A DNA stretch of 64,000 nt from Mycolicibacterium rhodesiae (lineage in GTDB: Bacteria; Actinomycetota; Actinomycetes; Mycobacteriales; Mycobacteriaceae): the NCBI RefSeq assembly GCF_002086695.1, contig NZ_MVIH01000011.1, positions 120,598-184,597 of the forward strand. Reading direction: 5' to 3'. The notes under the pieces were generated by a model. The model worked only from the letters and a program-made list of their open reading frames with translations. It was not told the DNA's origin and searched no databases. Within the stretch, counting starts at the first letter, position 1, and every line of letters begins with the position of its first letter. Below, in pieces: positions 33,233 to 44,693 of the stretch. Made by a program: the position numbers and the translations under genes.

Positions 33233-33825
33233 GCCAGCCCCTGGATTCGGTCCGCGCGCACCTGCGCGGCCACTTCGCCGACGCCGGACTCGACGCCGAG
33301 CCGGATTCGGCCAGCGTGACATTCCTCGGACTGGAACGCATCGAGGTGTTGCGGTTCGGGCCCGACCCGAACGGCGTCGCTCACTATGTGACGCTTGGGT
33401 GTTCGCGTCACCCGATGACCGAGGCCTCGTCCGGTGTCGCCGACCCGCTGCACGGCCCCCGGGCCGAGGTCGTATTGACCCTGCGGGCTACCACACCGCC
33501 CCCGGGACTGGCCCGCAGTCTGGCCGTGGTGGCGGCCACTCCCGCCGTCGAAGGGGTGGTTCTGGTCGCCGATGCGCTGATCGACCTATCCGCGCCGCTA
33601 TGGGACGGTGCCGCGTTCACCGCTGTGCTGCTGGGAGATTCGGCTCTTCCCGACCTGCCGTTGGAGGCACCCCGCGACCCGGTGCACTTCCTGACCGCGA
33701 CACCACTCACCCAGAATGAAGCCGCCTGGGTGCGGCTCAAGGGTGCCGACGCGATGCGTCAGGCCTGGCTCGACGACGGAGTCGACGTGCTGGACCCGAA
33801 CAGGCGTGCAGCGCAACCTGGTTGA
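33229..33825 (+). CDS. Suppressor-of-fused (SUFU)-like domain protein
   Basis: A 198-residue soluble protein of the bacterial SUFU-like type. A short N-terminal helix (MSQPLDSVRAHLRGHF) leads into FGPDPNGVAHYVTLGCSRHPMTE and RAEVVLTLRATTPPPGLARSLAVVAATPAVEGVVLVADALIDLSAPLW, the last with GAAFTAVLLGD. The C-terminus contains FLTATPLTQNEAAWVRLKGADAM, where TPLTxNEaxW is typical of the family. Many bacterial SUFU-like proteins are predicted immunity proteins, but no toxin gene is adjacent. The GTG start overlaps the sugC stop (GTGA), so it is translationally coupled to the trehalose importer. Confidence 0.75.
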   Translation: MSQPLDSVRAHLRGHFADAGLDAEPDSASVTFLGLERIEVLRFGPDPNGVAHYVTLGCSRHPMTEASSGVADPLHGPRAEVVLTLRATTPPPGLARSLAVVAATPAVEGVVLVADALIDLSAPLWDGAAFTAVLLGDSALPDLPLEAPRDPVHFLTATPLTQNEAAWVRLKGADAMRQAWLDDGVDVLDPNRRAAQPG

Positions 33826-33840
33826 CGCGCACACCCTGTC

Positions 33841-33906
33841 CCCGCGAGCAGACGCAAACGTCCCGGAATCCTCGGCGTGTCGGGCACCTTTATGTCTGCT
33901 CGCGGG
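33841..33906. terminator. Long-loop inverted repeat between SUFU-type gene and corA
   Basis: CCCGCGAGCAGAC (33841-33853) and GTCTGCTCGCGGG (33894-33906) form a perfect 13-bp stem, extended by AAA/TTT after a 2-bp mismatch, around a ~40-nt loop. It lies between convergent genes, ends 15 bp from the corA stop, and probably terminates both. Confidence 0.6.
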
Positions 33907-33921
33907 ACGAACGAGGTGCCG

Positions 33922-35028
33922 CTACAGCCAGTTGTTGCGCCGGAAATTGAAGTAGAGAAACCCACATACCGTCGCCATCAGTGTCAGCACCGCCGGATAG
34001 CCCCACGTCCACGACAGCTCCGGCATGTGCTCGAAGTTCATGCCGTAGATGCCCGCGATCATCGTCGGAACCGCCGCGATCGCGACCCACGCCGAGATCT
34101 TGCGCATGTCGACGTTCTGCTGCATCCCCACCTTCGCCAGCGCGGCCTGCACCAACGACGACAGCATCTCGTCGTAAGACTCGATCCGGTCCGCCGCCTG
34201 CGCTGCGTGGTCCAGGACGTCGCGCATGTAGCGCAGCACCTCTTTGGACATCAGGTCCTTGAAGTCCGGATTGAAACGGCCGAGTGCGACGGTGAGAGGT
34301 GATACGGCCCTTCGCAATTCGACGACTTCACGCTTGAGCAGATAGATCGGCTCGATGTCGGTCTTGGTGAGCGGCGAGAACGTCTCCGACTCGATGGCGT
34401 CGATATCGCATTCCATCAGCTCGCTGACATCCCGGTAGGTGTCCACGACGTGGTCGGCGATCGCGTGCATCACCGCGTACGGGCCCAGCGCCAGGTGCTG
34501 GTGCTCTTCTTCCAGATGCTTGCGCAAACCGGCCAGTCCGGTGTGGTCGCCGTGACGCACCGTCACGACGAAGTCCGCTCCGACGAACACCATGATCTCG
34601 CCGGTTTCGACGATTTCGCGGGCCAACTCGACCGACTCGTGCGCCACGTACGTCACCGTCTTCAGCACCAGGAACAGCGTGTCGTCATAGCGTTCGACCT
34701 TGGGACGCTGGTGGGCGTGCACCGCATCCTCGACGGCCAGCGGGTGCAGGCCGAACACCTCGGCCACCGCCTGCATCTGATGTTCGTCGGGTTCATGCAG
34801 ACCGATCCAGACGAACGCCTTCTGGCCGCCGGCCTCCAACTCGCGAACCCGCTCCAACGCCGCGGCGTGGGTGAACTTGCCGGTGAGCCGGTCACCCTCG
34901 ACATAGACCGCGCAGTCGACCATGGCCCGCGCGACGGGCACGTGAATGCGTCTGGCATCGACCGGGGCGGAGGGGCGGGAGCGAGTTCCACCGAGCAATG
35001 ACGGTGGCAAAGCGCGAAACGACGGCAT
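33922..35028 (-). CDS. corA: CorA-type magnesium/cobalt transporter
   Basis: A 368-residue CorA-family channel. The long cytoplasmic N-terminal domain (VWIGLHEPDEHQMQAVAEVFGLHPLAVEDAVHAHQRPKVE) is followed by two C-terminal membrane helices. The signature YGMNFEHMPEL (GMN) lies between them and a basic end (FNFRRNNWL) closes the protein. It forms a pentameric channel for Mg2+ (and Co2+) entry. Homologue of Rv1239c. The ATG at 35028 has GGGAGG 7 bp upstream. A perfect hairpin (35054-35075) sits in the leader/promoter region. Confidence 0.93.
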   Translation of the reverse strand: MPSFRALPPSLLGGTRSRPSAPVDARRIHVPVARAMVDCAVYVEGDRLTGKFTHAAALERVRELEAGGQKAFVWIGLHEPDEHQMQAVAEVFGLHPLAVEDAVHAHQRPKVERYDDTLFLVLKTVTYVAHESVELAREIVETGEIMVFVGADFVVTVRHGDHTGLAGLRKHLEEEHQHLALGPYAVMHAIADHVVDTYRDVSELMECDIDAIESETFSPLTKTDIEPIYLLKREVVELRRAVSPLTVALGRFNPDFKDLMSKEVLRYMRDVLDHAAQAADRIESYDEMLSSLVQAALAKVGMQQNVDMRKISAWVAIAAVPTMIAGIYGMNFEHMPELSWTWGYPAVLTLMATVCGFLYFNFRRNNWL

Positions 35029-35053
35029 GACCCGACCTCCCCTCAAGCGGCAG

Positions 35054-35075
35054 GCGGGGCCCTGACGGGCCCCGC
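35054..35075. promoter_or_regulatory. Perfect hairpin in the corA / malic enzyme divergent region
   Basis: GCGGGGCCC (35054-35062), loop TGAC, GGGCCCCGC (35067-35075): a 9-bp fully GC stem, 25 bp upstream of the corA start and 90 bp upstream of the malic enzyme start. It could be a corA leader structure or an operator. No known Mg2+ riboswitch architecture is evident. Confidence 0.42.
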
Positions 35076-35165
35076 GGAAATGTTACGCGCCGGTAGTGTC
35101 GTCGGCGTAGTTCACGCCGGGGAGACCCTGGTCGGTGCGGTTTCGGGGGCGAGTACCCTGACGCC

Positions 35166-36335
35166 GTGTCCGAAACAGTGAGTACCCCCCGCGTCGTTAT
35201 CGACGACGAAGAGATCTTCGCCGCTCACGTGGGCGGCAAGCTGTCCGTCGAGTTGAAGGCGCCGCTGGACACCCAGCGCGCACTGTCGATCGCCTACACC
35301 CCCGGCGTAGCCCAGGTCAGCCGCGCGATCGCCGCCGACCACACGCTGGCTGCGCGCTACACCTGGTCCAATCGACTGGTCGCGGTGATCAGCGACGGCA
35401 CCGCCGTGCTCGGCCTCGGGGACATCGGTCCCGCGGCGTCGCTGCCGGTGATGGAGGGCAAGTCCGCGCTGTTCAAGACCTTCGGCGGGCTGGACTCGAT
35501 CCCGATCGTGCTGGACACGAAGGACCCCGACGAAATCGTCGAGACGATCATCCGGCTGCGCCCGACGTTCGGCGCGGTCAACCTCGAGGACATCTCCGCG
35601 CCACGCTGCTTCGAGATCGAGCGCCGCCTGATCGAGGCACTGGACTGCCCCGTCATGCACGACGACCAGCACGGCACCGCGATCGTCGTACTCGCGGCAT
35701 TGATCGGCGCCACCAAGGTGCTCGATCGCGACATGCATTCGCTGAAGGTGGTCATGTCGGGTGCCGGCGCCGCGGGCGTCGCGTGCACGAACATCTTGCT
35801 TGCCGCCGGCATCACCGACATCACGGTGCTGGACAGCCAAGGCATCTTGCACACCGGTCGCGACGACATGAACTCGGTCAAGGCGGAGCTGGCCACCCGG
35901 ACCAACCCGCGCGGGCTCACCGGTGGGATCGCCGAGGCGCTCAACGGCGCCGACGTGTTCATGGGGGTCTCGGCCGGGCTCGTCCCCGAGGAGTTGATCG
36001 CGACGATGACCCCGGGCGGCATCGTGTTCGCGATGTCCAACCCGGACCCCGAAATCCACCCGGATGCTGCGCGCAAGCACGCCGCGATCGTGGCGACCGG
36101 GCGAAGTGACTTCCCGAACCAGATCAACAATGTTCTGGCGTTCCCTGGCGTATTCCGTGGTGCGCTGGACGCCGGGGCGCGGCGGATCACCGAGAAGATG
36201 AAAGTCGCAGCAGCAGAGGCGATCTTCTCCGTCGTCGGCGACGATCTGGCGGCCGACCACATCGTGCCCAGCCCGCTGGATCCGCGGGTCGGGCCCGCGG
36301 TGGCCGCAGCGGTGGCGGCGGCATCCGAAGCCTGA
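35166..36335 (+). CDS. NAD(P)-dependent malic enzyme (short form)
   Basis: A 389-residue oxaloacetate-decarboxylating malate dehydrogenase. It has the malic enzyme N-domain (LSVELKAPLDTQRALSIAYTPGVAQV with catalytic Tyr), VISDGTAVLGLGDIGPAASLPVMEGKSALFKTFGGLD, the metal site EDISAP and MHDDQHGTA, and a Rossmann domain with VVMSGAGAAGVAC. It converts malate to pyruvate and CO2. It lacks the C-terminal phosphotransacetylase domain of long MaeB proteins. The GTG start is at 35166. In M. tuberculosis the corresponding position after corA is occupied by mdh (Rv1240), an unrelated dehydrogenase. Confidence 0.92.
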   Translation: MSETVSTPRVVIDDEEIFAAHVGGKLSVELKAPLDTQRALSIAYTPGVAQVSRAIAADHTLAARYTWSNRLVAVISDGTAVLGLGDIGPAASLPVMEGKSALFKTFGGLDSIPIVLDTKDPDEIVETIIRLRPTFGAVNLEDISAPRCFEIERRLIEALDCPVMHDDQHGTAIVVLAALIGATKVLDRDMHSLKVVMSGAGAAGVACTNILLAAGITDITVLDSQGILHTGRDDMNSVKAELATRTNPRGLTGGIAEALNGADVFMGVSAGLVPEELIATMTPGGIVFAMSNPDPEIHPDAARKHAAIVATGRSDFPNQINNVLAFPGVFRGALDAGARRITEKMKVAAAEAIFSVVGDDLAADHIVPSPLDPRVGPAVAAAVAAASEA

Positions 36336-36357
36336 GCGAAATTTGTTGAGGCCGACG

Positions 36358-37197
36358 ATGTTTCGCCGGCTCATTCTGGGGCTTCTGGTCCTGGCGGCGG
36401 TGGCCTGCGGGTCGCCGGCGCCGGGACCGTCGATGGCCGTCGGCGCCACAGCCGACCCGGAATACACGCTGCTGGCCAATCTGTACGCCGCCGCACTGCG
36501 CTCTTATGGGACGGGCGCGCACGTGGAGATTGTCGACGATCCCTTGAAAGCGCTGGATTCCGGAGCGGTCAGCGTGGTGCCGGGATTCACCGGGAGACTG
36601 CTGCAGAAGTTCGCGCCGGGCACCAAGGCCCGCTCGGATTCCCAGGTGTACCGCGCGCTTCTCGGGGTGCTGCCCGAAGGGCTGGGTGCCGGTGACTACA
36701 CCACCGCCGCGGACGACAAGCCCGCGCTGGCCGTCGCCGATGCGACGGCGTCGGCATGGGGTAGCCGAGATTTGACCGCTCTGGTGAGCCATTGCGCCGG
36801 GCTGCGCCTCGGAGCCATCGCTTACGCCCGGGGGCTGCCGACCACGGTAGGGGGCTGCATGCTCCCGCCTGCGCGCGAATTCCCGGACAAGGCAACGATG
36901 TTCGCCGCGCTACGGGCGGGGGATATCACCGCGGGCTGGACAGGAACCGCCGACACCGGTGTACCGAATGATGTGGTCGTCCTGGCCGACCGCAAGCCGG
37001 AACTGGTGATGGCCGAGAACATCGTGCCGCTCTACCGTCGTAATGAACTCGACGATCCGCAGGTGCGCGCGATCAACGAACTCGCCGGCGTGCTCGACAC
37101 CGGCTCGCTGGTGGACATGCGCCAGCACGTCGCCGAGGGGCGCGACCCGCGGTCGGTCGCCGAGGAATGGCTGTCCGCGCACCCGCTGGGGCGCTGA
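36358..37197 (+). CDS. lpqZ: OpuAC-type substrate-binding lipoprotein (LpqZ)
   Basis: A 279-residue ABC substrate-binding lipoprotein for quaternary-amine or betaine-like solutes. The signal peptide ends in LAAVAC with lipidated Cys17. The mature region (GATADPEYTLLANLYAAALRSYGTGAHVEIV...ALDSGAVSVVPGFTGRLLQKF) fits the OpuAC/glycine-betaine binding fold, and Rv1244 (LpqZ, 286 aa) is the positional homologue. The ATG at 36358 follows TTGAGG. No permease or ATPase is adjacent, so it must work with components elsewhere or be an orphan. It is convergent with the SDR, 6 bp between stops. Confidence 0.82.
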   Translation: MFRRLILGLLVLAAVACGSPAPGPSMAVGATADPEYTLLANLYAAALRSYGTGAHVEIVDDPLKALDSGAVSVVPGFTGRLLQKFAPGTKARSDSQVYRALLGVLPEGLGAGDYTTAADDKPALAVADATASAWGSRDLTALVSHCAGLRLGAIAYARGLPTTVGGCMLPPAREFPDKATMFAALRAGDITAGWTGTADTGVPNDVVVLADRKPELVMAENIVPLYRRNELDDPQVRAINELAGVLDTGSLVDMRQHVAEGRDPRSVAEEWLSAHPLGR

Positions 37198-37203
37198 GCA
37201 GAT

Positions 37204-38034
37204 TCAGCGCATCGGGGGAGCGAGCTTGGGCAGCACGGTGGAGAACAGCTGCTGGTAGCCCGAACCGGTGATGCGCACGATCACGTCGAGGATCTTGGCG
37301 TCGGCGCCCACCAACACCCGCGCCTTGTTCTTGCGAACGGCGTCGAGGATGATCTGGGCCGCGCGCTCCGGCGACGTCTTGGCCAGCTTCTTGTCGAAGG
37401 CGCTCGCCATCGCGGCCTGATCGAGTCCTTCGGCCACAGTGGAATTGCGCGCGATCGCGGTCTTGATCCCGCCCGGGTGCACCGTGGTCACCTTCACCGG
37501 ATGCTTGGCCAGGATCATCTCCTGGCGTAGCGCCTCGGTGAAGCCGCGCACGGCGAACTTGGCCGCGTTGTAGGCGGCCTGGCCGGGTACGGAGAAGATC
37601 CCGAACAGGCTGGAGACGTTGACGATGTGGCCGTCGCCGGACTCGATGAGGTACGGCAGGAAGACCTTGGTGCCGTTGACGACGCCCCAGAAGTCGACGT
37701 CCATGATCCGCTCGATGTCCTTGAACTGGCTGATCTCGACGTCACCGGAGAACGCGATGCCGGCGTTGTTGTAGATCTGGTTGACCTTGCCGAAGTGCGC
37801 CTTGACGCCGTCGGCGTAGGCCTGGAAGGCCTCCCGCTCGGTGACGTTCAGCCGGTCGGCTTTGACGTCAACGCCGATCGCCTTGAGGCGCTGCTCGGTG
37901 ATCGCCAGACCCTCGGTGTCGATATCGCTGATGGCCAGCTTGGCACCCGACCGGCCCAGCTCGATCGCCAGTGCCTGACCGATGCCTGACCCGGCTCCGG
38001 TCACCACCGCTACCTTTCCGGCGAACCCCTGCAT
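37204..38034 (-). CDS. Short-chain dehydrogenase/reductase (Rv1245c type)
   Basis: A 276-residue classical SDR. The NAD(P) loop is VVTGAGSGIGQAL, NNAG is in IYNNAGIAFSGD, the catalytic Tyr/Lys are in AAYNAAKFAV and the catalytic Ser in NVSSLFG. It has a C-terminal extension (IILDAVRKNKARVLVGADAKILDVIVRI) typical of mycobacterial SDRs acting on lipid-like substrates. Length equals Rv1245c. The substrate is unknown. It is divergent from the DUF732 gene with 101 bp between them. Confidence 0.9.
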   Translation of the reverse strand: MQGFAGKVAVVTGAGSGIGQALAIELGRSGAKLAISDIDTEGLAITEQRLKAIGVDVKADRLNVTEREAFQAYADGVKAHFGKVNQIYNNAGIAFSGDVEISQFKDIERIMDVDFWGVVNGTKVFLPYLIESGDGHIVNVSSLFGIFSVPGQAAYNAAKFAVRGFTEALRQEMILAKHPVKVTTVHPGGIKTAIARNSTVAEGLDQAAMASAFDKKLAKTSPERAAQIILDAVRKNKARVLVGADAKILDVIVRITGSGYQQLFSTVLPKLAPPMR

Positions 38035-38135
38035 GAACGACTCCTCGCGTTGTTTGACGTGTGTCGAATGGGCTCAGGTTATCGGGTAGGCACCCCGCGG
38101 GTAACAGCGGGATGGTCGACCGCGATGCTTAGAGC

Positions 38136-38510
38136 ATGACATTTCGCCGTATGGCCAGTGCCGGGGCAGTTGCCGGACTGATCGCCGGGGCTGTCGCATT
38201 GGCGGCGCCCGCGCAGGCCGACACCACTTCCGACGACTTTCTGGCCGCGCTGGGCAATGCGGGTATCACCGGGATGGACCCCGCGCAGGCCGTCGAGATG
38301 GGTCAGTCGATCTGCCCGCTGCTCGCCGACCGCAGCCAGAACACCGCCGACATCGCTTCCACCGTCGCCGACCGGATGGGCCGCCCGCTGGGCGCGGCCA
38401 CCATGTTCACGGGTCTGGCCGTGTCGTACTTCTGCCCGCGCGCCATGCAGGACCTGGCGAACGGCACCTCGCCGATCCCGCTGGATCTGCTGAACAACTT
38501 CGGCTTCTAG
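38136..38510 (+). CDS. Secreted DUF732 protein
   Basis: A 124-residue secreted protein. The signal peptide MTFRRMASAGAVAGLIAGAVALAAPAQA probably ends at residue 28. The mature DUF732 domain (~95 residues) has paired cysteines (SICPLL and SYFCPRAM) and the DDFLAALGNAGI opening typical of the family. The function is unknown; DUF732 proteins are abundant and exported in mycobacteria. A strong hairpin follows 20 bp after the stop. Confidence 0.85.
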   Translation: MTFRRMASAGAVAGLIAGAVALAAPAQADTTSDDFLAALGNAGITGMDPAQAVEMGQSICPLLADRSQNTADIASTVADRMGRPLGAATMFTGLAVSYFCPRAMQDLANGTSPIPLDLLNNFGF

Positions 38511-38530
38511 GCGTAGGCGAGCGTCGAGTG

Positions 38531-38580
38531 TGTGGGGGTTATGCACGCGAATGTGCCAAATAGCGTGCATAAGCCCCACA
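38531..38580. terminator. Strong bidirectional hairpin between DUF732 gene and kgd
   Basis: Arms 38531-38548 (TGTGGGGGTTATGCACGC) and 38563-38580 (GCGTGCATAAGCCCCACA) pair at 17 of 18 positions around a 14-nt loop. Position between convergent genes and stem strength suggest a shared terminator. Confidence 0.72.
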
Positions 38581-38616
38581 GCCGAGGCGTTCAGCTCGCG
38601 CTGACGCGGTCCCCTT

Positions 38617-42342
<3,726 letters not shown>

Positions 42343-42423
42343 GGCAGTTCCTCGCCTCAATTCCTTCGTCCCCGGCAACCGTGCTCGGACGGTTTGCCCC
42401 AATTTTGGTGCCCCCACGGCCGC

Positions 42424-42451
42424 CGCCTAAAAGGCTATCGCTTCTTAGGCG
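42424..42451. promoter_or_regulatory. Inverted repeat over putative kgd -10 region
   Basis: CGCCTAA (42424-42430) and TTAGGCG (42445-42451) form a perfect 7-bp inverted repeat. On the minus strand a TAGCCT (42437-42432) within it fits the -10 consensus TANNNT and would give a leader of about 85 nt for kgd. An operator overlapping the kgd promoter is possible. Confidence 0.4.
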
Positions 42452-42489
42452 TTCCCGAAGCACGTCAGCTCCATGCCCGAAGCTGCTGC

Positions 42490-42524
42490 GATAACCGGTC
42501 GTCGGAGGTCGGCGAACGGTTATC
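42490..42524 (-). terminator. Hairpin overlapping the stop of the Rv1249c-type gene
   Basis: GATAACCG (42490-42497) and CGGTTATC (42517-42524) pair perfectly over 8 bp with a 19-nt loop. The right arm contains the TAA stop of the minus-strand gene at 42520, so it may terminate that transcript before kgd. Confidence 0.45.
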
Positions 42525-43299
42525 CGCCCGGCTCGATCGCCGGCAGCAGGTGCAGGCTGACCGGCCACCGGCTGGGCGCAGGCCCAAATGCCGCGCGGGC
42601 ATTGTTCACTATCTTTTTGCCCATCATTCGGTTGCCGCCGCCACCCACCGCCGCACCGATACCGACGGGCAGCATCTTGCCGAAGGCCATCGCCGACCGC
42701 TTGAGGGTGAATCGCTTGACGAAGTACCGCATCAAGCGGGTGTTCAACTGGGCCAGCGCGGGCAACGGCAGCATGTCCGCACCCTCGGCCAGCCACGCAC
42801 CGCTGGTGCGGCTCGGGCCGATCAGGTCGGCGATCGCGCCCCTGCTCTCTTCCCCGACGAGCACCGCCAGCACCAGCGCGCGACGACGCTCGCGCTGCTC
42901 GAGCGGAATGCCGTGGACGTCGGCGACGGCAAGGACGAACACCGTGGTGGCCTCCAGGAACACCAGCGTCTCGCCGGCCACCGCCGACAACGCCGCCAGT
43001 GTGCCGATGCCGGGGAATGCCGCCGCCGATCCGACGGCGGCACCGCTGGCCATCACCGCGGCCAGATAGCGCTTCTCGAGCTTGGTGACGATCTCGGCGG
43101 GGGTCGCTTCCGGGTTGGATCCGCGCAGCCGCGCGACGTAGGCGCGGACCGCCGGTGCCTGCGCACGCGTGCTGCGCTCGAGGATCTGGGAGAGCACCCG
43201 CGCGGACATGGTCGAGTCGTCTTCGACTTGGGCGGGCAGGTTTTCGGACGGAGCCGCTCGGCCGGCGACATCGGAACGAGACCCTCGGCGGACCTTCAT
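42520..43299 (-). CDS. Conserved membrane-associated protein (Rv1249c type)
   Basis: A 259-residue protein with a hydrophobic centre: AVMASGAAVGSAAAFPGIGTLAALSAVAGETLVFLEATTVFVLAVADVHGI (about residues 80-128), probably two or three membrane helices. It is flanked by charged helices; a second Gly-rich stretch (GKMLPVGIGAAVGGGGNRMMG) lies near residue 220. The sequence and position agree with M. tuberculosis Rv1249c (262 aa), a membrane protein of unknown function. The arrangement is reminiscent of EcsC-like proteins, but this is not certain. It is divergent from the Bcr/CflA transporter. Confidence 0.78.
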   Translation of the reverse strand: MKVRRGSRSDVAGRAAPSENLPAQVEDDSTMSARVLSQILERSTRAQAPAVRAYVARLRGSNPEATPAEIVTKLEKRYLAAVMASGAAVGSAAAFPGIGTLAALSAVAGETLVFLEATTVFVLAVADVHGIPLEQRERRRALVLAVLVGEESRGAIADLIGPSRTSGAWLAEGADMLPLPALAQLNTRLMRYFVKRFTLKRSAMAFGKMLPVGIGAAVGGGGNRMMGKKIVNNARAAFGPAPSRWPVSLHLLPAIEPGG

Positions 43300-43363
43300 G
43301 GCTGTGCCTTCCTGGTCAGGTGCTTCCAGGCTAACGAACGACCACCGCGCAAAGGTGCCCCGC

Positions 43364-43379
43364 GGTGATCCCGGTCACC
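43364..43379. promoter_or_regulatory. Small inverted repeat in the Rv1249c / MFS divergent region
   Basis: GGTGA-TCCCGG-TCACC (43364-43379) lies between the divergent starts at 43299 and 43437. Arms are only 5 bp, so support as an operator is weak. Confidence 0.25.
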
Positions 43380-43436
43380 ACGGGTGGGATAGCCGCAGGA
43401 GGAACAAATAATCGGCTGCGCGTGCTGTGGGTGTGC

Positions 43437-44693
43437 ATGGCAACATCGCGAACTGTGACTGCCACCCGCAAACCGCCGCCACTGAGCACGGCCGTCGCGG
43501 GTCCGAGCCGGCTGCGGATGATCGTGGTGTTGGGCGCGCTGGTGGCGCTGGGACCGCTGACCATCGACATGTATCTGCCTGCGCTTCCGCGGATAGCCGA
43601 CGAGCTCGGGGTGTCCTCGTCGGTGGCGCAGTTGACGTTGACCGGAACGCTGGCCGGGCTGGCTCTCGGGCAGCTGATCGTCGGTCCGTTGTCGGATTCG
43701 CTGGGCCGCCGCCGCCCGCTGATGGCCGGGATCGCGTTGCACATGCTGGCGTCGCTGCTGTGCTTGTTCGCACCCGACATCGCGGTGCTGAGCCTGGCCC
43801 GCGGTCTGCAGGGGATGGGCGCGGCCGCCGCGATGGTGGTCGCGGTCGCCGTCGTCGGTGACTTGTTCGACGACAGCGCCGCGGCAACTGTCATGTCGCG
43901 GCTGATGCTGATCCTCGGGGTTGCGCCGATCGTCGCGCCGTCGCTGGGGGCGGCGGTGCTGCTCAAGGCGTCCTGGCACTGGGTGTTTGCGCTGCTGATC
44001 GTGCTGGCGGGCGCACTGCTGTTGGTCGCCGCGCTCGCACTGCCGGAAACCCTCCCGGTCGGCAGTCGTCGGCCCTTGCGGGTCCGCTCGATCGTCGCGA
44101 CCTACGGAAGCCTGCTGCGCGATCTGAAGTTCGTCATCCTGGTGATCGTCGGTGCGCTCGGGATGGCCGGGCTGTTCGCCTATATTGCCGGTGCGGCCTT
44201 CGTCCTGCAGGGCCGCCACGGTCTGGATCAGCAGACGTTCGCATTGGTGTTCGGGGCGGGGGCGATCGCGTTCGTCGTCGCCACCCAACTCAATGTTGTT
44301 CTGCTGCGCCGGTTGTCCCCGCAACGCATCCTGATGATCGCGTTGACCGTGGCGACCGGGGTGGGTGCGGTGTTCGTCGCGCTGTCGGTGACCCACACCG
44401 GCGGTATCTACGGCTTCCTGGTCCCGGTCTGGGCTGTCCTGGCGATGATGGGCTTCGTCATCCCGAACGCTCCCGCGGTCGCGCTGTCGCGCCACCATGA
44501 AGCGTCCGGAACCGCCGCCGCCCTGCTGGGTGCTGCGCAGTTCAGTGTCGGCGCGGTGATCGCACCGGTCGTCGGCTTGATGGGCAACGACGAGGTCGCG
44601 CTGTCGGTGGTGATGACCGGCGGTGTGGCGATCGCGTTGGTGGCACTGCTGTTCGTCGGGGGCACCGATGCACCAACCGACGCCGGGCATTAA
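43437..44693 (+). CDS. MFS multidrug efflux transporter, Bcr/CflA subfamily
   Basis: A 418-residue proton-coupled exporter with about 12 membrane helices. Motifs are GPLTIDMYLPALPRIADELG (Bcr/CflA N-terminus with Asp in helix 1), GPLSDSLGRRRPL (MFS motif A) and LARGLQGMGAAAAMVVAVAVV. It probably exports drugs or small metabolites. The ATG at 43437 is used, but no good ribosome site precedes it; AGGAGGA at 43397-43403 suggests a start nearer 43416-43422 (CTG or GTG). Its stop overlaps the convergent Rv2629-like gene by 4 bp. Confidence 0.85.
   Translation: MATSRTVTATRKPPPLSTAVAGPSRLRMIVVLGALVALGPLTIDMYLPALPRIADELGVSSSVAQLTLTGTLAGLALGQLIVGPLSDSLGRRRPLMAGIALHMLASLLCLFAPDIAVLSLARGLQGMGAAAAMVVAVAVVGDLFDDSAAATVMSRLMLILGVAPIVAPSLGAAVLLKASWHWVFALLIVLAGALLLVAALALPETLPVGSRRPLRVRSIVATYGSLLRDLKFVILVIVGALGMAGLFAYIAGAAFVLQGRHGLDQQTFALVFGAGAIAFVVATQLNVVLLRRLSPQRILMIALTVATGVGAVFVALSVTHTGGIYGFLVPVWAVLAMMGFVIPNAPAVALSRHHEASGTAAALLGAAQFSVGAVIAPVVGLMGNDEVALSVVMTGGVAIALVALLFVGGTDAPTDAGH

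Noticed and set aside
31751..33322. A 523-codon minus-strand frame opposite sugB/sugC
   Set aside because: Shadow of the well-supported trehalose importer genes.
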